A stretch of DNA of 64,000 bases from Paracyclopina nana (GCA_019096065.1 JAGUCH010000001.1:10354001-10418000); one strand, 5' to 3'; positions 51,926 through 63,593 are shown, counted from the stretch's first letter. The notes: a model not told the origin generated them from the sequence alone. Numbers and translations are program-made.

Positions 51926-54900
51926 ATGGAGAGAGCTTTTGGAAGCCTGCTGCTCTTGGCCCTCTTCCTAATTTCGCCACCTTTGACGTCTAATTGCCAA
52001 GGTAAGACATCTCCTCTCTTTTGCGTCTTTTTGAGAGCTAGTAGCATCTATATTGACCTTGTTTGGTGCCACTTGTTCGCCTGGATCACGTTTTCGGTCA
52101 CCACCGCTAAGATCCCATCATCGGAGGAATAGTGGGGAAAGTTAGGCGCTTTTTGTGCGACTGCTGCTGCTGCTGCTGCTACTGGACGGCTCAAATATAT
52201 CAGCCGAGACCAATTATGAAGACATAAATCTTCCGTATTGTAGCAGATGCTGAGCAAGCAATGATGATATATTCGCGAACACCAGCGCGCCCGCGGCCAT
52301 TTGCAAAAAGCAACTCCTTTCTTCATTTTGAGAAAATACTATAAAAGTTATCCCATTTTTCCCACGAGTATACGTGCATGATTCATGAAGTTCTTACATA
52401 TGCGGGAATTTCCCATTTCACCCGAGCACTGAACTATTTATTAGAGGATGGGCAAAGATTGAAAAATCAAACTTGCGTCAATTGAATTTTATTGAGGCCC
52501 ATCGCAAATTGCTGAGCTGTACGATCCAATTTCAGTGGCGACCACAGCCGAATGCTTTTGAGCAACTTGAAAACCTTCCGCATTAAAGAACGCATATATA
52601 GCATTTGCTCCTCAAATTGGCTGTGCTCAAAGTGCTTTTCCGGCCGTACAACCTCGCGTAATGTAATTTGTTCTTTGATGGAAAATGAGAAGACTTTATT
52701 GTGGGCCAGTGTATGTAGCACTAAAAAAGCTCGGTATTCCAGTCATGTCCTAATGCCAAGAAAACTGAATAGTGGAAAGAAAAAGAATTTCATCTTTCCT
52801 TTGTTTTCAGGCCAATACGAGCACTTCCGCAATCGTGAGTCCGTCTTCAAGGAATACAAACCGTATTTCGAGCACGAGGGGCGAAATATGACTGCAGTCA
52901 CTGGCCAATCTGTTCATTTGCCCTGCGGCGTCAGAAATCTGGGAGATCGATACGTAAGTGATTTTGAAAGCAGCTCGGCAATTTGTTGTTGGTAATATTC
53001 GCTGTCATCGTCTCTTTATTGAGGCTCCAGGTGAAATTAGGGCGCAAACGAAAGCTCTACAAGCGCGCATAAAAAACAGGAGCACTCCGCTTAATATCCC
53101 TTTGTTGGCCGAAAGATCTACAATATGCTGGCTTCCAAAATGGCTGCTGGTCACGAAAAGCTGCCTGCAGATCTTTCACCTCAAAGTGAAATTGCACTTT
53201 TCATTTTTAAACGAAGTCATATTGTAGCTAGTCTAACTTTTGGGAAGTTTTGCCTTGCAATTCTCAAGAGCATGCGGTAAATACTTGCGCAAAATTAGCC
53301 TAAAAAACAAACCGGCTGCTACCTACTGTGCCAGCATTATACATATACTGTCACAGGATGGAAACTTAACAAAATTAGGTACGTTGCTCCTTGGCATGAA
53401 AGGTCACAGGAATGATAAAGTGGCAAGGCTGTCCAACGAACAGCTTGCAAATAAATACGCGTTGATGAGGAGCTAGCAGTAAAGGACTGTCATAAATAAA
53501 TTGATTGCTCCAAGCTAAAAGTTTTCCTTGTTTTAGGTGTCCTGGCTTCGAGGCTCTGACTTGCAAGTTTTGAGCAGCGGATGGGACAAGTTCACCTCCG
53601 ATTCCCGTATCAGGATTATTCCAGCTGACCAGTCTCACTCTTGGACGCTCGCACTGCAAAACGTGACGACCAAGGATTCGGGCTCGTATTTGTGTCAGGT
53701 GAACACCGAGCCAAAGCTCACTCTCAAATACCATCTCATTGTGGAAGGTAAGACACGCAATCATTGATATGGCGTCATAATTGCTCGCGACCAGAGTAAC
53801 TTTATCTCCCCAATTTTGGCTAATCGGATTATGCAACTATTCCCATTGTATTTCTAGACTCCACGGCAACCATCCCTGGAAACCACGAGCGAGGAGTTCA
53901 GGCTGGAAGCCAGCTCAAGCTTCAGTGTCGCATCCTCAAAATTGTCCAGCCTCATGAAAATCCACCAGATATGAAGTGGCTCCATAATGGAGGTCAAATT
54001 GGGCAGGACGGGGACAGGATACAGCTCACCTCACACTGGAATAACGAGGTATACTGAAAAGCAATGAAGGCATTCCTGCCAATAATGATAACTAAGCGCA
54101 CCTATTCTTATTTTTTTGCAGGATATCACTCTAGTCTCCACGCTTCAAATTTCCCCCGTTTCTTTGATCGACTCAGGACTTTACACTTGTCAATCAGGCG
54201 AATCTCTGGCGAATGTGACTGTCATTGTCATTTCAGGTAAGAGAGAGAGAGAAAGAAAATTGAAAATGCCTTCCACAGCTGTTGGAGTCTATCAATTCCA
54301 CTTGTAAAGATTAGGCAAAAGTTGGCTCGCTGCTGATTCTTAGCAAAACTACTTCTCTTGGCTAAATGTCCTCGTCTGATCCCAGCTAAAGTTGGAAACA
54401 GACGACATATGTGCATTTTGCAATCAGATCAAGACGTGCGCTTTTCCCTACAAACAGTGCAGTATGCCTTGGACATTTTTCCAAAATACTATTATACCGC
54501 TGCTTAAAGCCTGTTTGCTTTTGTGGAAAAAAGGCTGTCCAAGTTGTCAGAAAGAAATTGCAAGGCGCGGACCAAGATTCCCTTATTAGCAGCCAAAGGG
54601 CAACTGTGCTGAAACTTTTTTCTGGCAGTTGACTAGGGTCGTAATTTAGCATGTCACGATTCACAATTCGCATTTCCGCAGTTTGCTCACTACAGTGCCA
54701 CCTGCATTTTGCTAATCAAATAGAACAAAAGTGCATCATCCTAGCATGCCTTATATACGAATAATGCGCTAAAGAAGCCGATTTCGGCATACATGGAAAT
54801 TTTAATGTTGGCATCTCTCTCGCTTTAGGTGAGCAACACGCGGCAATTTTGGAAGAAAACTCCTCCTCCAGTCCTTTGAGACTCCACTCAAGTCATTTTG

Positions 54901-54953
54901 TGACGGCAAGTTTCCTTCACAGTGCTGCCCTACTGCTCGTCATGCTCGTATAA
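51926..54953 (+). CDS. Two-Ig surface protein, Dpr-like, probably GPI-anchored (286 aa)
   Basis: Exons 51926-52001, 52811-52953, 53537-53747, 53858-54048, 54122-54236 and 54829-54953 (861 bases). Signal peptide: FGSLLLLALFLISPPLTSNC. The first Ig domain has the Dpr-type pattern: VHLPCGV, VSWLRGSDLQVLSSG, FTSDSRIRI, WTLALQNVTTKDSGSYLCQV. The second Ig domain has LKLQCRI, MKWLHNGG and DSGLYTCQSG. The C-terminus ends in a short hydrophobic run (SAALLLVMLV), as expected of a GPI signal. Insect Dpr proteins pair with DIP proteins to specify synaptic partners; this protein probably acts on neuron surfaces. Subfamily assignment is by pattern only. Confidence 0.85.
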
Positions 54954-55390
54954 AACAAGATGAAAAGTTGACGCGTCCTCACTTATGGGAACAACAAAAT
55001 AGAAATATATTTCATTAACACATAATAACAGCAGCACACACCATCGACGAAATGGAGGAGTTCAAAAGCCATGCATGGAAGGCGCGCCATAAAATGGCAA
55101 CAAAAGCAGGAAAGTGAGCCAGACGGGCTATAAAAATGCAGTGTATATATATATAGGCTCAATTTGAAAGAGGCCTCCCTAAAGAAAGGCCCTTGTTGCC
55201 AATTCAGGTTGCAAGGTGTAGCTAATCGGTTTTGGGGCTGCGGTGTGGTGCATGCATTATTATAGCGTTGCGTGCTTTCGAAAAGAGGTTTCGCGACTCC
55301 CACCTCAATCAGAGTTGCGCGTGAACGTTAGCTGTTGGCTCAAGCGCAACATTAGTTTATTTATTCATCACAGTATTTGCGGCCTTCAAC
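54954..55390. other. Spacer between the Ig and kelch genes
   Basis: Convergent intergenic space of 437 bases holding both 3' UTRs. No other feature seen, apart from a short TA run near 55143. Confidence 0.5.
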
Positions 55391-58330
55391 TTAGTCAGGC
55401 AGGCCCTCTGAGCAGTCCTTATAAAAATCAGACGGAACCCTGGCGGCAGCAAAGTGCTCCCTGCCCACCAAGAGCCACAGCTTCGTCTCCTCCCATTTGG
55501 GAGGGGAAGTGCAATAGTTGAGCCTTTCAATTGAGGCCAACGAGCCGTTGTTCCAGCCGCCGAAAATGGTGGGAATCAAGCCGAGGCTGGTTGCCCCATG
55601 GTAGTGCCTCCCCTCGTTCAGCTGGGGGAAGAAGGTGAAGGGGATCCAAGCGCCCTTTTCAAAGCTGAAAAACTCGACCGTGTTTGTCCATGCTCCATTG
55701 TCCTTGTAGCCACCGGCAACCATGATTCCGCTTTGCCACACCGAGCTCAGCGGAACTTGAATCACTGAGCAAGCGTGATCTGATCTCTCTTGAATCAAGC
55801 TCGGAACTTTCATCCAAGTTTCACCAGCTTTGGGGGCGCCTGCATTATACAAAAGGTACGTGCAGTTGAGGGGGTTAAAATATTGGATCCTAATATCAGA
55901 AGCCACATCAAATATTCTGACACAAATGTCAACTTTTAAACTTTGCCTGTTGTTGTGGTTACGCTACATGCCGACGACGAAACTTTTTCAAATAATATGA
56001 TGACTTTTATATAACTGTAATACGATTTCCTCAGTATATAATTCAGTTTACCGATCAGGCTCCGCTTTTTTATGTCATAGTTCTTTCTAAGCATTTTCGT
56101 AAAATTACAGATCTCGCAGGCTCGGGATAGTAAAGCTGTACTCGCGCGTGTTTCTCCATTTTAAAATCCTCTCTCGGCTATTAATGTTCCCTTGCTTGTT
56201 ATAAGTATATACTACGGGGCGTTCTCATATCGCATTTTAGTTAAACCCAAACTGATACTGGTTAGACCAAACTGACTTTTATCCGGACAAAAGTCAGCAT
56301 TCTTGTAGCGTTTAGTTTAACCAGAATCAGCGTGGTTTAACTAAAATCAGTTTTGGTTAGACCAAACTGCGATATGAGAACGCCCTTTAAACTCACCGGT
56401 TGCGCTGTCCAGCTCAACCCTGTGGACGCTGTTGAGATACTCCAAATTCCATCCTCCAATGGCGTAGAGATACTTGACTCCCCAAATCTGTAGATAGAGT
56501 GGAAACATGAATGGAGCCTAAATCAATTTCTATTTCTTGCCTCGAGCCACGCGCAGACTTTTTGGAGCCCCTTTATTGGCCTCCATCTAAGGTAAGCTAG
56601 CACATTTGCATACAAATGATACCCCTTACGAGACTTTCCTAGATGCTTTCTATAGACTTGACTGATTTTCGAGGCTCTGCTCACCTACTGCTACCATATG
56701 CAGCTTTCCCCGCCCAGAAAGTGGCATTCAAAGCAACAAGCTAAGAAATAGAAATCTCGAGATGGTGAAGCATGGCGCTACTTCGGTGAATGAAATATAA
56801 AATATTTAGCCTTGATCTTAATTGATGAAGAAAGAGAAAGGCGCTGCAGCCTCAAAGCAAACATTCCATGCCTTTCTCTCGTGGATTTTTTGTTCATTTT
56901 CGACAACTTTTTGCACCAATCGCTCTTTCGCCTCGATCATGTGCGGAGAGAATTCCCTGCCACGAAGCATCTGAGAAAATGAGTTGAACGGGGCTTTTAT
57001 GATTTGAGCTCAAGTAGGGGCTTGACAAAGTGCATTTTTACAGAAATTGGCTTGGTTGCCACATTTCTTATGCGCATAAAAAGCAGGGCTTCTCTACAGA
57101 GAAAGGCGCAAGGGCTTACTAATTTTGATGGTGCTCGTCTAATTGGGCATAATTGCACTCACCTCCACGAGCAGGGTGCAAAAGTGCGACTTTGCCTCGA
57201 GCATCTTCATTTCTGGCTTGGGGGAGAATGTTCCTGCATTTTTGTCGTACACTTCCACCGAGTCGAGAAAGCCGACGACCATCTCGTAGCCACCGAGGAC
57301 GTAAAAGATCGTATTGTTGAACTCGACTTGGACGGTCACACTCGAAGCGAAAGCCCGAGCCTGGCCCAAAGAGCCGGTCACTTGCCAGGGCTTGATTTCG
57401 TTCAGCTCGTTTCTGCCCATTTGCTTCTGACAAGTGTCCAAGTACATGTCGTCAGCAATGGAGAAGCCGCCACACACGACCAAGTGGTCATCAACGAAGC
57501 CCGCCACTGATCCGATCCTGCATCATCAGAAAAATAATTTCCTCTCTTTGGCTTTGGTGGGCCTATAGGCTAATTCGGTATACAGCAACTTTGCGAAAAC
57601 TTTGGCCTACCTGGGGACGAGATCAATCATGGGCAGGGCGCAGGTTCCATTTTCGCGAATCAATTCCGAGATTTCCACGGCCCTGTATTGCGGAACTTTT
57701 TCCTCCTGGTATTTTCGGTTGTCCGTGCGGCCATTTAAGACCACGGTGTGAGGCTCCTCCGAAGGCTTCATCAGTGGCCTCACTCCGGTCTGTCAAAGCA
57801 AATATTCTTAATGAACCTGCCTTCCTCTCTCAATTCAATTTTGACTCCTTTTTTCGCCTAGCTGCTAATGTGACGTGCTGCAATGCTTACTTCGCATGTC
57901 AGGCAAGAGTCGTTGAACACGGCGCATTCTCTCAACAAGACGCATCTACTTTCCAAATTGAAGCAAGCCTGGCGCAAATTAAAGCCCACAAGGTAGCACG
58001 GCCTCTCAAGTGTCTCTTGCTCCGTCAAAGGCCTTTTGTACCACGTGAAGTACCTGAAAAGTGGCACACATATTTGCGCAGCCCATTGCTACTTTAATGG
58101 CCATACCGGCAATCTGGATTGTCAAAGCACTCATCAGCGCACTCGTCCACAGATGTGATGTTGGCAATGGAGTTGCCAATGACATTGTGGTTAATTTGCG
58201 GCTTAATGGCGGCCCTCAACGGCGGCTCGTTGTTGTCCAGACATTCCCCGTGGCGAAGCCAGCATTTTGGATATCCCTCTCCGCATGCAAATTGAAGAAA
58301 AGGCAAAGCCAGCAATATTATCATGGCCAT
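55391..58330 (-). CDS. Secreted PAN/Apple plus kelch-propeller protein (486 aa)
   Basis: Minus-strand exons 58330-58107, 58053-57891, 57789-57611, 57517-57163, 56487-56397 and 55839-55391 total 1461 bases in frame. ATG 58330 gives a signal peptide (MAMIILLALPFLQFACGEG). Residues about 20-130 form a PAN/Apple-type domain (CWLRHGECLDN, DECADECFDNPDCRYFTWY, CYLVGF, CLTCE). After a linker, kelch-like blades follow: HLVVCGGFS, IFYVLGGYEM, LYAIGGWNLEYLNSV, IMVAGGYKDNGAWTNTVE, IPTIFGGWNNGSLASIE. The protein is extracellular, and kelch propellers there are uncommon. The function is probably protein or glycan binding. Intron 5 contains MITE A copy 2 beginning 11 bases inside the donor. Confidence 0.85.
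56217..56385. mobile_element. MITE family A, copy 2 (169 bp), next to a splice donor
   Basis: Same length and ends as 7878-8046 (GGGCGTTCTCATAT ... ATATGAGAACGCCC), with only scattered base differences. It lies in intron 5 of the PAN/kelch gene on the minus strand, 11 bases from the exon 5 end (56397). Confidence 0.82.
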
Positions 58331-58535
58331 GGCCACGAAATTGAAGTATCTGGGCTGAGTTGCTGTCTTCTTTTCGGTTGGCCCTTTATGGGTGCTTCCA
58401 AGGAGACCGATATACAACATAGATGTCATGCCAACAAAATTTTGGAGAAAGCGCATTATGTTCAGATTTGCTACATACATACATACGAAAGGCGCTCTGT
58501 GTGCTATAATACAGTAATAACTGCGCACCACTAGT

Positions 58536-58667
58536 AGCCCGGTTCCGACAAGGAAAATCAGCATAGTTAGGCGACGTAACTTGACTTGTCGCGCGCTCAG
58601 CTCAACCTGACTAACTGACTGGTTCACCGAACTATACTAAGCTGATATCCCATGGTGGAACCGGGCT
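58536..58667. mobile_element. MITE family B, reverse copy, internally shortened (132 bp)
   Basis: Ends AGCCCGGTTCCGAC and GTGGAACCGGGCT with TA on both outer sides. It lacks about 22 bases of the interior seen in the 154-bp copies. It lies about 200 bases upstream of the PAN/kelch start codon. Confidence 0.78.
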
Positions 58668-58947
58668 AGTATCTTGCTCCGTGTAGAGGCAAAAAGCACA
58701 GCTTTTTAAAAGTAGCCCTAGCTCAGTCCATTAAGGGTAAATTATAAAGGGTGCGAGGTTGCCACGTGGGAGCCACTAACCTTTCTTTATGATTTCTCCT
58801 CCTCTTTCCGCCGAAAAATACTCGGCCATGATCCCGAATAAAGTGTAAAACCAGTCAAACTTTCGGCAAACATCCGCTTGCGGAAAAATTGCCTTACTTA
58901 TTTTGGCAGCTCTCCAAGGTAGCTTGAAGTTGCGAGGAGCTAGGTAC

Positions 58948-59369
58948 CTGCGTGGTCATGGTGGTATCGGCCTTAACCTTCGTCCGATACATATAATAGC
59001 AATCAAAATTTACTGCGTGGCCTTCTTCCCTCAGCTGCTGAACCACTCACAAAGACGCTCGGTATCATATTCCGGCATAGTCCTGATGGCGACCTCGAGT
59101 AAAACTGACGACGCTCCGTCAAAAGACGAGCTCAGCTCAAGGAAGCAAATCTTGAGCGACGACCTGTGCCAGATTTTACCATTGATAACGTTTTCAAACA
59201 TGTCCGCGTCATTTCTTTCTAAGGCATTTTGGGGGATATTAAGGGAAGCATTCGCAGAATTTTCAATAATCACTCTAGCGGCACCGAGAGCTTTTTGAAA
59301 TTTGTATGGACCATCTTGAGGGGCTACCCCTAGATAGTCACCGTGCCAAAGGACTTTGCCCTTGGGCCC
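58948..59369 (-). CDS. Unrecognised coding fragment, minus strand, with a frame change
   Basis: After a good acceptor (CCCTACAG|GGGCCC at 59370) a 106-codon frame reads down to about 59051. It contains GKVLWHGDYLGVAP, GPYKFQKALGAARVIIE and DMFENVINGKIWHRSSLKI. Directly below it another frame contains QQLREEGHAVNFDCYYMYRT and ends at a donor-like CAG|GTACCT (58948). Protein-like composition and splice signals suggest real exons. However, the two frames differ by a shift near 59040, and the only GT-AG gap there would be 16 bases. This is either a host pseudogene, a sequence error or a mis-modelled junction. I do not know the family. Confidence 0.4.
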
Positions 59370-60316
59370 CTGTAGGGAAGGGAGATATTGGCCCTAGCTA
59401 CTATATAAACTTAGAGAGTGGCCAACGCCAAAATCAAGCATTGAGGTATCAGCTGTCAATTTCAATAGTGGTTCTTTTTGAATGCGATTAAAGAAATCTG
59501 AGGCAATTGCGTACCTTGAATTAGAGTCTAAAATGATTTTTTTGAAGGAAAAACCTGAATTCTAAGCTAGAGAATAAAGCATTTAATTTTTCCGAAACAA
59601 AAGTATTAATTTGATTAATTATTCAAACAATTAAAATTGTATTTTGGTTTTTCCCGCTCCCCATGCTGCTTCCTAGGTTTTGAAGACAGAAAAGATATCT
59701 TTCCGACTTGCTTAAAAGGTTACGTGAAAGGAACCAGCGCAAAATTGCGGATTTCGTTGTCCGCTCTCTAAGTTTATTTAGTAGCTAATTGGCCCTCAAA
59801 GTTTTGGGAAATTCTCATGAAGTAAAACTTTCGTCCCCTCTCACAGCCATATGAAGCAACTTTTATCTTCCCATTTTTAGGCCACTGTTAGGCCCCCTAA
59901 GGGTGTCTTTAGAAATGGGATAAAAGTTGTTGTCTTGCATGCCCAATGTCCTCTAAGGGGCAAAATGCAAATTAACTTTGGAGCAAAATTGAGGGAACTT
60001 CCCCAGATGAATTTTGTTCATTTTTTGCACAGAGTCAGTCAAAGATGAGTACTTTCAAATAAAAAATGGTCCATTTTTGTTTGGAGCCAGATATTGTCTG
60101 TCAAAGTTTTGCTTATTTTAGCTAATAAAACTTTGCTTAACAGACTTCATATTCATGACCTAAAAATGAATTTTTTTATAATTATAACATGTTGTGAACA
60201 ATATGTATTATAGTCATTTTTTGTTTGGGCAGCATCTGGGGGTACTTCCTTAGCTTGCTCAGCTATTTTATTAGCTTGTTTTATAAATTGTTTACATATA
60301 TTTAAATGTTGGCTTG
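59370..60316. other. AT-rich spacer
   Basis: No gene recognised. If the downstream GPCR fragment were intact, its first four helices should be encoded here; I cannot find them. Confidence 0.45.
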
Positions 60317-60630
60317 AGGTGATGGTGGGGGTGGGTATCATGGCCACATTGGTGGTTGTCGTAAACTACGGAAGCTTGATTTACCTCGCTCGAAAGCAGC
60401 GTAGATTGGTGTATCGTCACGTGTTGCGCCGCTCCGACTCCAAGGTGCAAATCACCAAAACTGCGCTCATTTTGGTCACCAGCTTGTTTGTGCCTGTATC
60501 CCTGATTGTGGCATTGCATCCCATGTCTCCGGAAAGTGCAAATGTGGCGGGCTACATTTTGTTTTGGTGCTCCTTCTGGTTGGACCCGTTCATCTACTTT
60601 TTCACCTGCAACTTGTATAAAGACGGCTAG
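60317..60630 (+). CDS. Class A GPCR C-terminal half (TM5-TM7), moody/Tre1-like
   Basis: After an acceptor-like CTTGAG the frame encodes TM5 (MATLVVVVNYGSLIYLARK), a basic third loop (QRRLVYRHVLRRSD), TM6 (KTALILVTSLFVPVSLIVAL) and TM7 with WLDPF followed by IYFF, the family's N/D-P-x-x-Y motif. It stops at TAG 60628 with almost no tail. TM1-TM4 are not found upstream. It resembles the last exon of a rhodopsin-class receptor of the Tre1/moody group. It could be the end of a gene with distant 5' exons, or a remnant. Confidence 0.6.
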
Positions 60631-60913
60631 CTTCCTCACTAGCTTCAGTGAAGAACAACGACAATCCTTGCTCAGCCCAATTTGCCATTTGCAGGATGGG
60701 ATGGATCGGCGATGATTAGAAAGCATTGTTATGTCTTCCAAGATAGCCTAATAGGCCTGGTTAGCTTCATCCTGAATAAACAAAGCACATCATTTATTTG
60801 GCCAAGCGCTGCTAAAGCTGTCTAATCTCAAACTTCCTGTCAGTGAACATGCTTGCCATATAGCGATAAATAGCATGAGTAACTTCAGCTGAAAACCTGC
60901 GACTGCAATTGCC

Positions 60914-61549
60914 ATGGGCAGGTCTGATTATGGAGACCTGACGGAGTTGATCATCGATGAAGACAACTCGAGGATGGCCGCCTGGGCGGCCATGGTCTGC
61001 AGCATCCTGGGCATCATCGGCAACACGTTGACGGTGTGGGTTTTGCTACGAAGACGAGCCCTGCATGTCCACGTGACCATCCCATTTCTGCTCTCGTTGG
61101 CGGTGTCCGACCTCATTTTCTGCGGCTTCAATCTGCCTCTGATGGCGGTTCTTCACGCGGGAATGGGGCGACGAGTTGGCCACATGCAAATGGTTCCCCT
61201 TCTTCTTCTACGCCAACATCAGTATTTCCGCGTTAAGCATGGCGGGCGTGGCCATCAAAAGATACGTGGGCATCATTCACCCGTCCAGAATGTCCACGAT
61301 TGTCTCATGGAATGGCTTCGACAATTCCTAATTTGTTATTGCACCGATTAACTATTTTAGCCCCGCAGGCCGAAATGCTTGGGCTACGTGCTCCTCGTCT
61401 GGGCCGTATCGTTCAGCTTCTTGGCGATCCCTCTGAACAAGATCTGTAGCCAGCTGGGCTACGAGCACCAAATCTTCAATTGCACCATCATGCGGCCTAT
61501 TGGTAGTCGTTCAGTCAGGATGAGTACAACATGTACCCACATAAGGATG
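60914..61549 (+). pseudogene. Class A GPCR N-terminal half (TM1-TM4), moody/Tre1-like, frame-broken
   Basis: ATG 60914 opens a short N-terminus, TM1 (MAAWAAMVCSILGIIGNTLT) and TM2 (PFLLSLAVSDLIFCGFNLPL). Near 61150 the frame shifts. The continuing sense lies in another frame: REWGDELATCKWFPFFFYAN, then TM3 and the AIKRYVGIIHP motif in DRY position. After a gap, 61360-61500 gives TM4 (CLGYVLLVWAVSFSFLAIPL) and a loop with FNCTIM, with a donor-like GGATG|GTAAGC at 61549. The TREW/PFFFY pattern is typical of Tre1-type receptors. With no TM5-TM7 downstream this looks like a damaged host gene, unless the break is a sequence error. Confidence 0.55.
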
Positions 61550-61676
61550 GTAAGCAAGATCACAATTGCAACATTCCGCAATTCTCACCTCTTTCTCAGC
61601 CTCTCTTCAAAACTGGCTGCAATCAAGATCAAGATTGATGCGTCTGAGAATTGCTTAAAAAGAGAGAGCCTGCCAA

Positions 61677-61897
61677 ATGCGCTACCAACAAGGAAAAAAT
61701 GAATCAGTGAAGCCGTTGAGATTTGTGGTGAATAGGAGGCACCAATTGGTGGGCTGCATTATGAACAAAGTGGCCTCCACAAGTCTGAATAGTGCTTTTT
61801 TGCACCTCCTCAGATCGCAGACAATGGCAAAAATTTTGCTGCAAAGCCGAACGAGTCTCATGGCCTATCTGCGCGAATATGAGTTTTTTTATTTTGC
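61677..61897 (+). CDS. Carbohydrate sulfotransferase exon (5'-PAPS-binding loop), partial gene
   Basis: An open frame with RRHQLVGCIMNKVASTSLNS followed by AFLHLL. NKVASTS is the 5'-phosphosulfate-binding loop of the Sulfotransfer_2 family (usual form PKxASTS). The exon ends YLREYEFFYFA at a consensus donor GC|GTAAGT (61898), just where the family continues with VRxPFER. These Golgi enzymes transfer sulfate from PAPS to glycans. The next exons should lie beyond the satellite block and outside the window. Upstream exons were not found. Asparagine replaces the usual proline at the loop start. Confidence 0.6.
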
Positions 61898-61978
61898 GTA
61901 AGTGCCAAAGTGTACTCACGAAACCTATATGGTATATACTGCTAATTTTAACAGAACATGGCGGTGTGTCTAAATTGG

Positions 61979-62096
61979 GCAAGCAGGGGCAAGCAAAGGC
62001 AAGCGGGGGCAAGCAAGGGCAAGCAAGGGCAAGCTAGGGCAAGCAAGGGCAAGCAAGGGCAAGCTAGGGCAAGCAAGGGCAAGCAAGGGCAAGCAG
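61979..62096. repeat. 10-bp minisatellite, about 12 units
   Basis: Tandem units of the form GGGCAAGCAA with variants at one or two positions (GGGCAAGCTA, AGGCAAGCGG). The same GGGCAAGCA word occurs inside the 322-bp satellite that follows, so the two may be related. There are no spacers, so it is not a CRISPR array. Confidence 0.9.
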
Positions 62097-62197
62097 CCAT
62101 AAAAGAGCAATAAATGCAGCATATAATGGTAGTTTTTGATCAAAAGTCACTGGTGTACTTATCCCATGGTGAAACTACAGACCATGCTGTAAAAATG

Positions 62198-63593
62198 CAA
62201 TGCCAAAGCTGGCCTTTTTGGCCTTCAGAACTGCTGTCTGCTTGCACCAGGGTCAAGTTATCTGTGTTACGCGATAGTACTAATAAAAGACCAATGTGAC
62301 AAGCATCCCTCCAAGGCCACTTTGTTGACCTTTGTGGCCTTCAAAGTCATCACTCACTTGACATTTGATAAATTCAGGTGCATTTGGGGTCATGCCTCCC
62401 CCCTTTTGGCTGCTTGCCCCGCCCTGTCAGTTTTTGGCCATGTTGGGGCAAGCAGAGTCAATGCAAGGCCAAAGCTGGCCTTTTTGACCTTCAGAACCTT
62501 CTTTGGCTTTGTCTCAGACCCCTGACAGAGCAGTTTGGGTCAAAAGTCAGCCCAAGTGTCTGCTTGCCCTAGGGTCAAGTTATCTGTGTTACGCGATTGT
62601 ACTAATAAAAGACCAATGTGACAATCATCCCTCCAAGGCCACTTTGTTGACCTCTGTGGCCTTCAAAGTCATCACTGACTTGACATTTGATAAATTCAGG
62701 TGCATTTGGGGTCATGCCTCCCCCCTTTTGGCTGCTTGCCCCGCCCTGTCAGTTTTTGGCCATGTTGGGGCAAGCAGAGTCAATGCAATGCCAAAGCTGG
62801 CCTTTTTGGCCTTCAGAACTTTCTTTGGCTTTGTCTCAGACCCCTGACTGAGCAGTTTGGGTCAAAAGTCAGCCCAAGTGTCTGCTTGCCCCAGGGTCAA
62901 GTTATCTGTGTTACGCGATAGTACTAATAAAAGACCAATGTGACAATCATCCCTCCAAGGCCACTTTGTTGACCTCTGTGGCCTTCAAAGTCATCACTCA
63001 CTTGACATTTGATAAATTCAGGTGCATTTGGGGTCATGCCTCCCCCCTTTTGGCTGCTTGCCCCGCCCTGTCAGTTTTTGGCCATGTTGGGGCAAGCAGA
63101 GTCAATGCAATGCCAAAGCTGGCCTTTTTGGCCTTCAGAACCTTCTTTGGCTTTGTCTCAGACCCCTGACTGAGCAGTTTGGGTCAAAAGTCAGCCCAAG
63201 TGTCTGCTTGCCCCAGGGTCAAGTTATCTGTGTTACGCGATAGTACTAATAAAAGACCAATGTGACAAGCATCCCTCCAAGGCCACTTTGTTGACCTCTG
63301 TGGCCTTCAAAGTCATCACTGACTTGACATTTGATAAATTCAGGTGCATTTGGGGTCATGCCTCCCCCCTTTTGGCTGCTTGCCCCGCCCTGTCAGTTTT
63401 TGGCCATGTTGGGGCAAGCAGAGTCAATGCAATGCCAAAGCTGGCCTTTTTGGCCTTCAGAACCTTCTTTGGCTCTGTCTCAGACCCCTGACAGAGCAGT
63501 TTGGGTCAAAAGTCAGCCCAAGTGTCTGCTTGCCCAAGGGTCAAGTTATCTGTGTTATGCAATAGTACTATTAAAAGACCAATGTGACAAGCA
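62198..63593. repeat. 322-bp tandem satellite, about 4.3 units
   Basis: Marker words recur at an exact 322-base period (for example CATTTGGGGTCATGCC at 62381, 62703, 63025 and 63347), with only a few substitutions per unit. The array begins with a partial unit at about 62198 and ends at about 63593. Open frames inside repeat only because of the period, which is not a multiple of three. It probably lies within a sulfotransferase gene intron. Confidence 0.92.

Noticed and set aside
61979-62096. Possible CRISPR-like array
   Set aside because: Units are about 10 bases and contiguous without spacers, in a eukaryotic genome; it is a minisatellite.
62322-63565. Repeated 67-88 codon open frames in the satellite
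   Set aside because: They recur only because the 322-bp unit repeats; the period is not a multiple of three and there is no coding signature.
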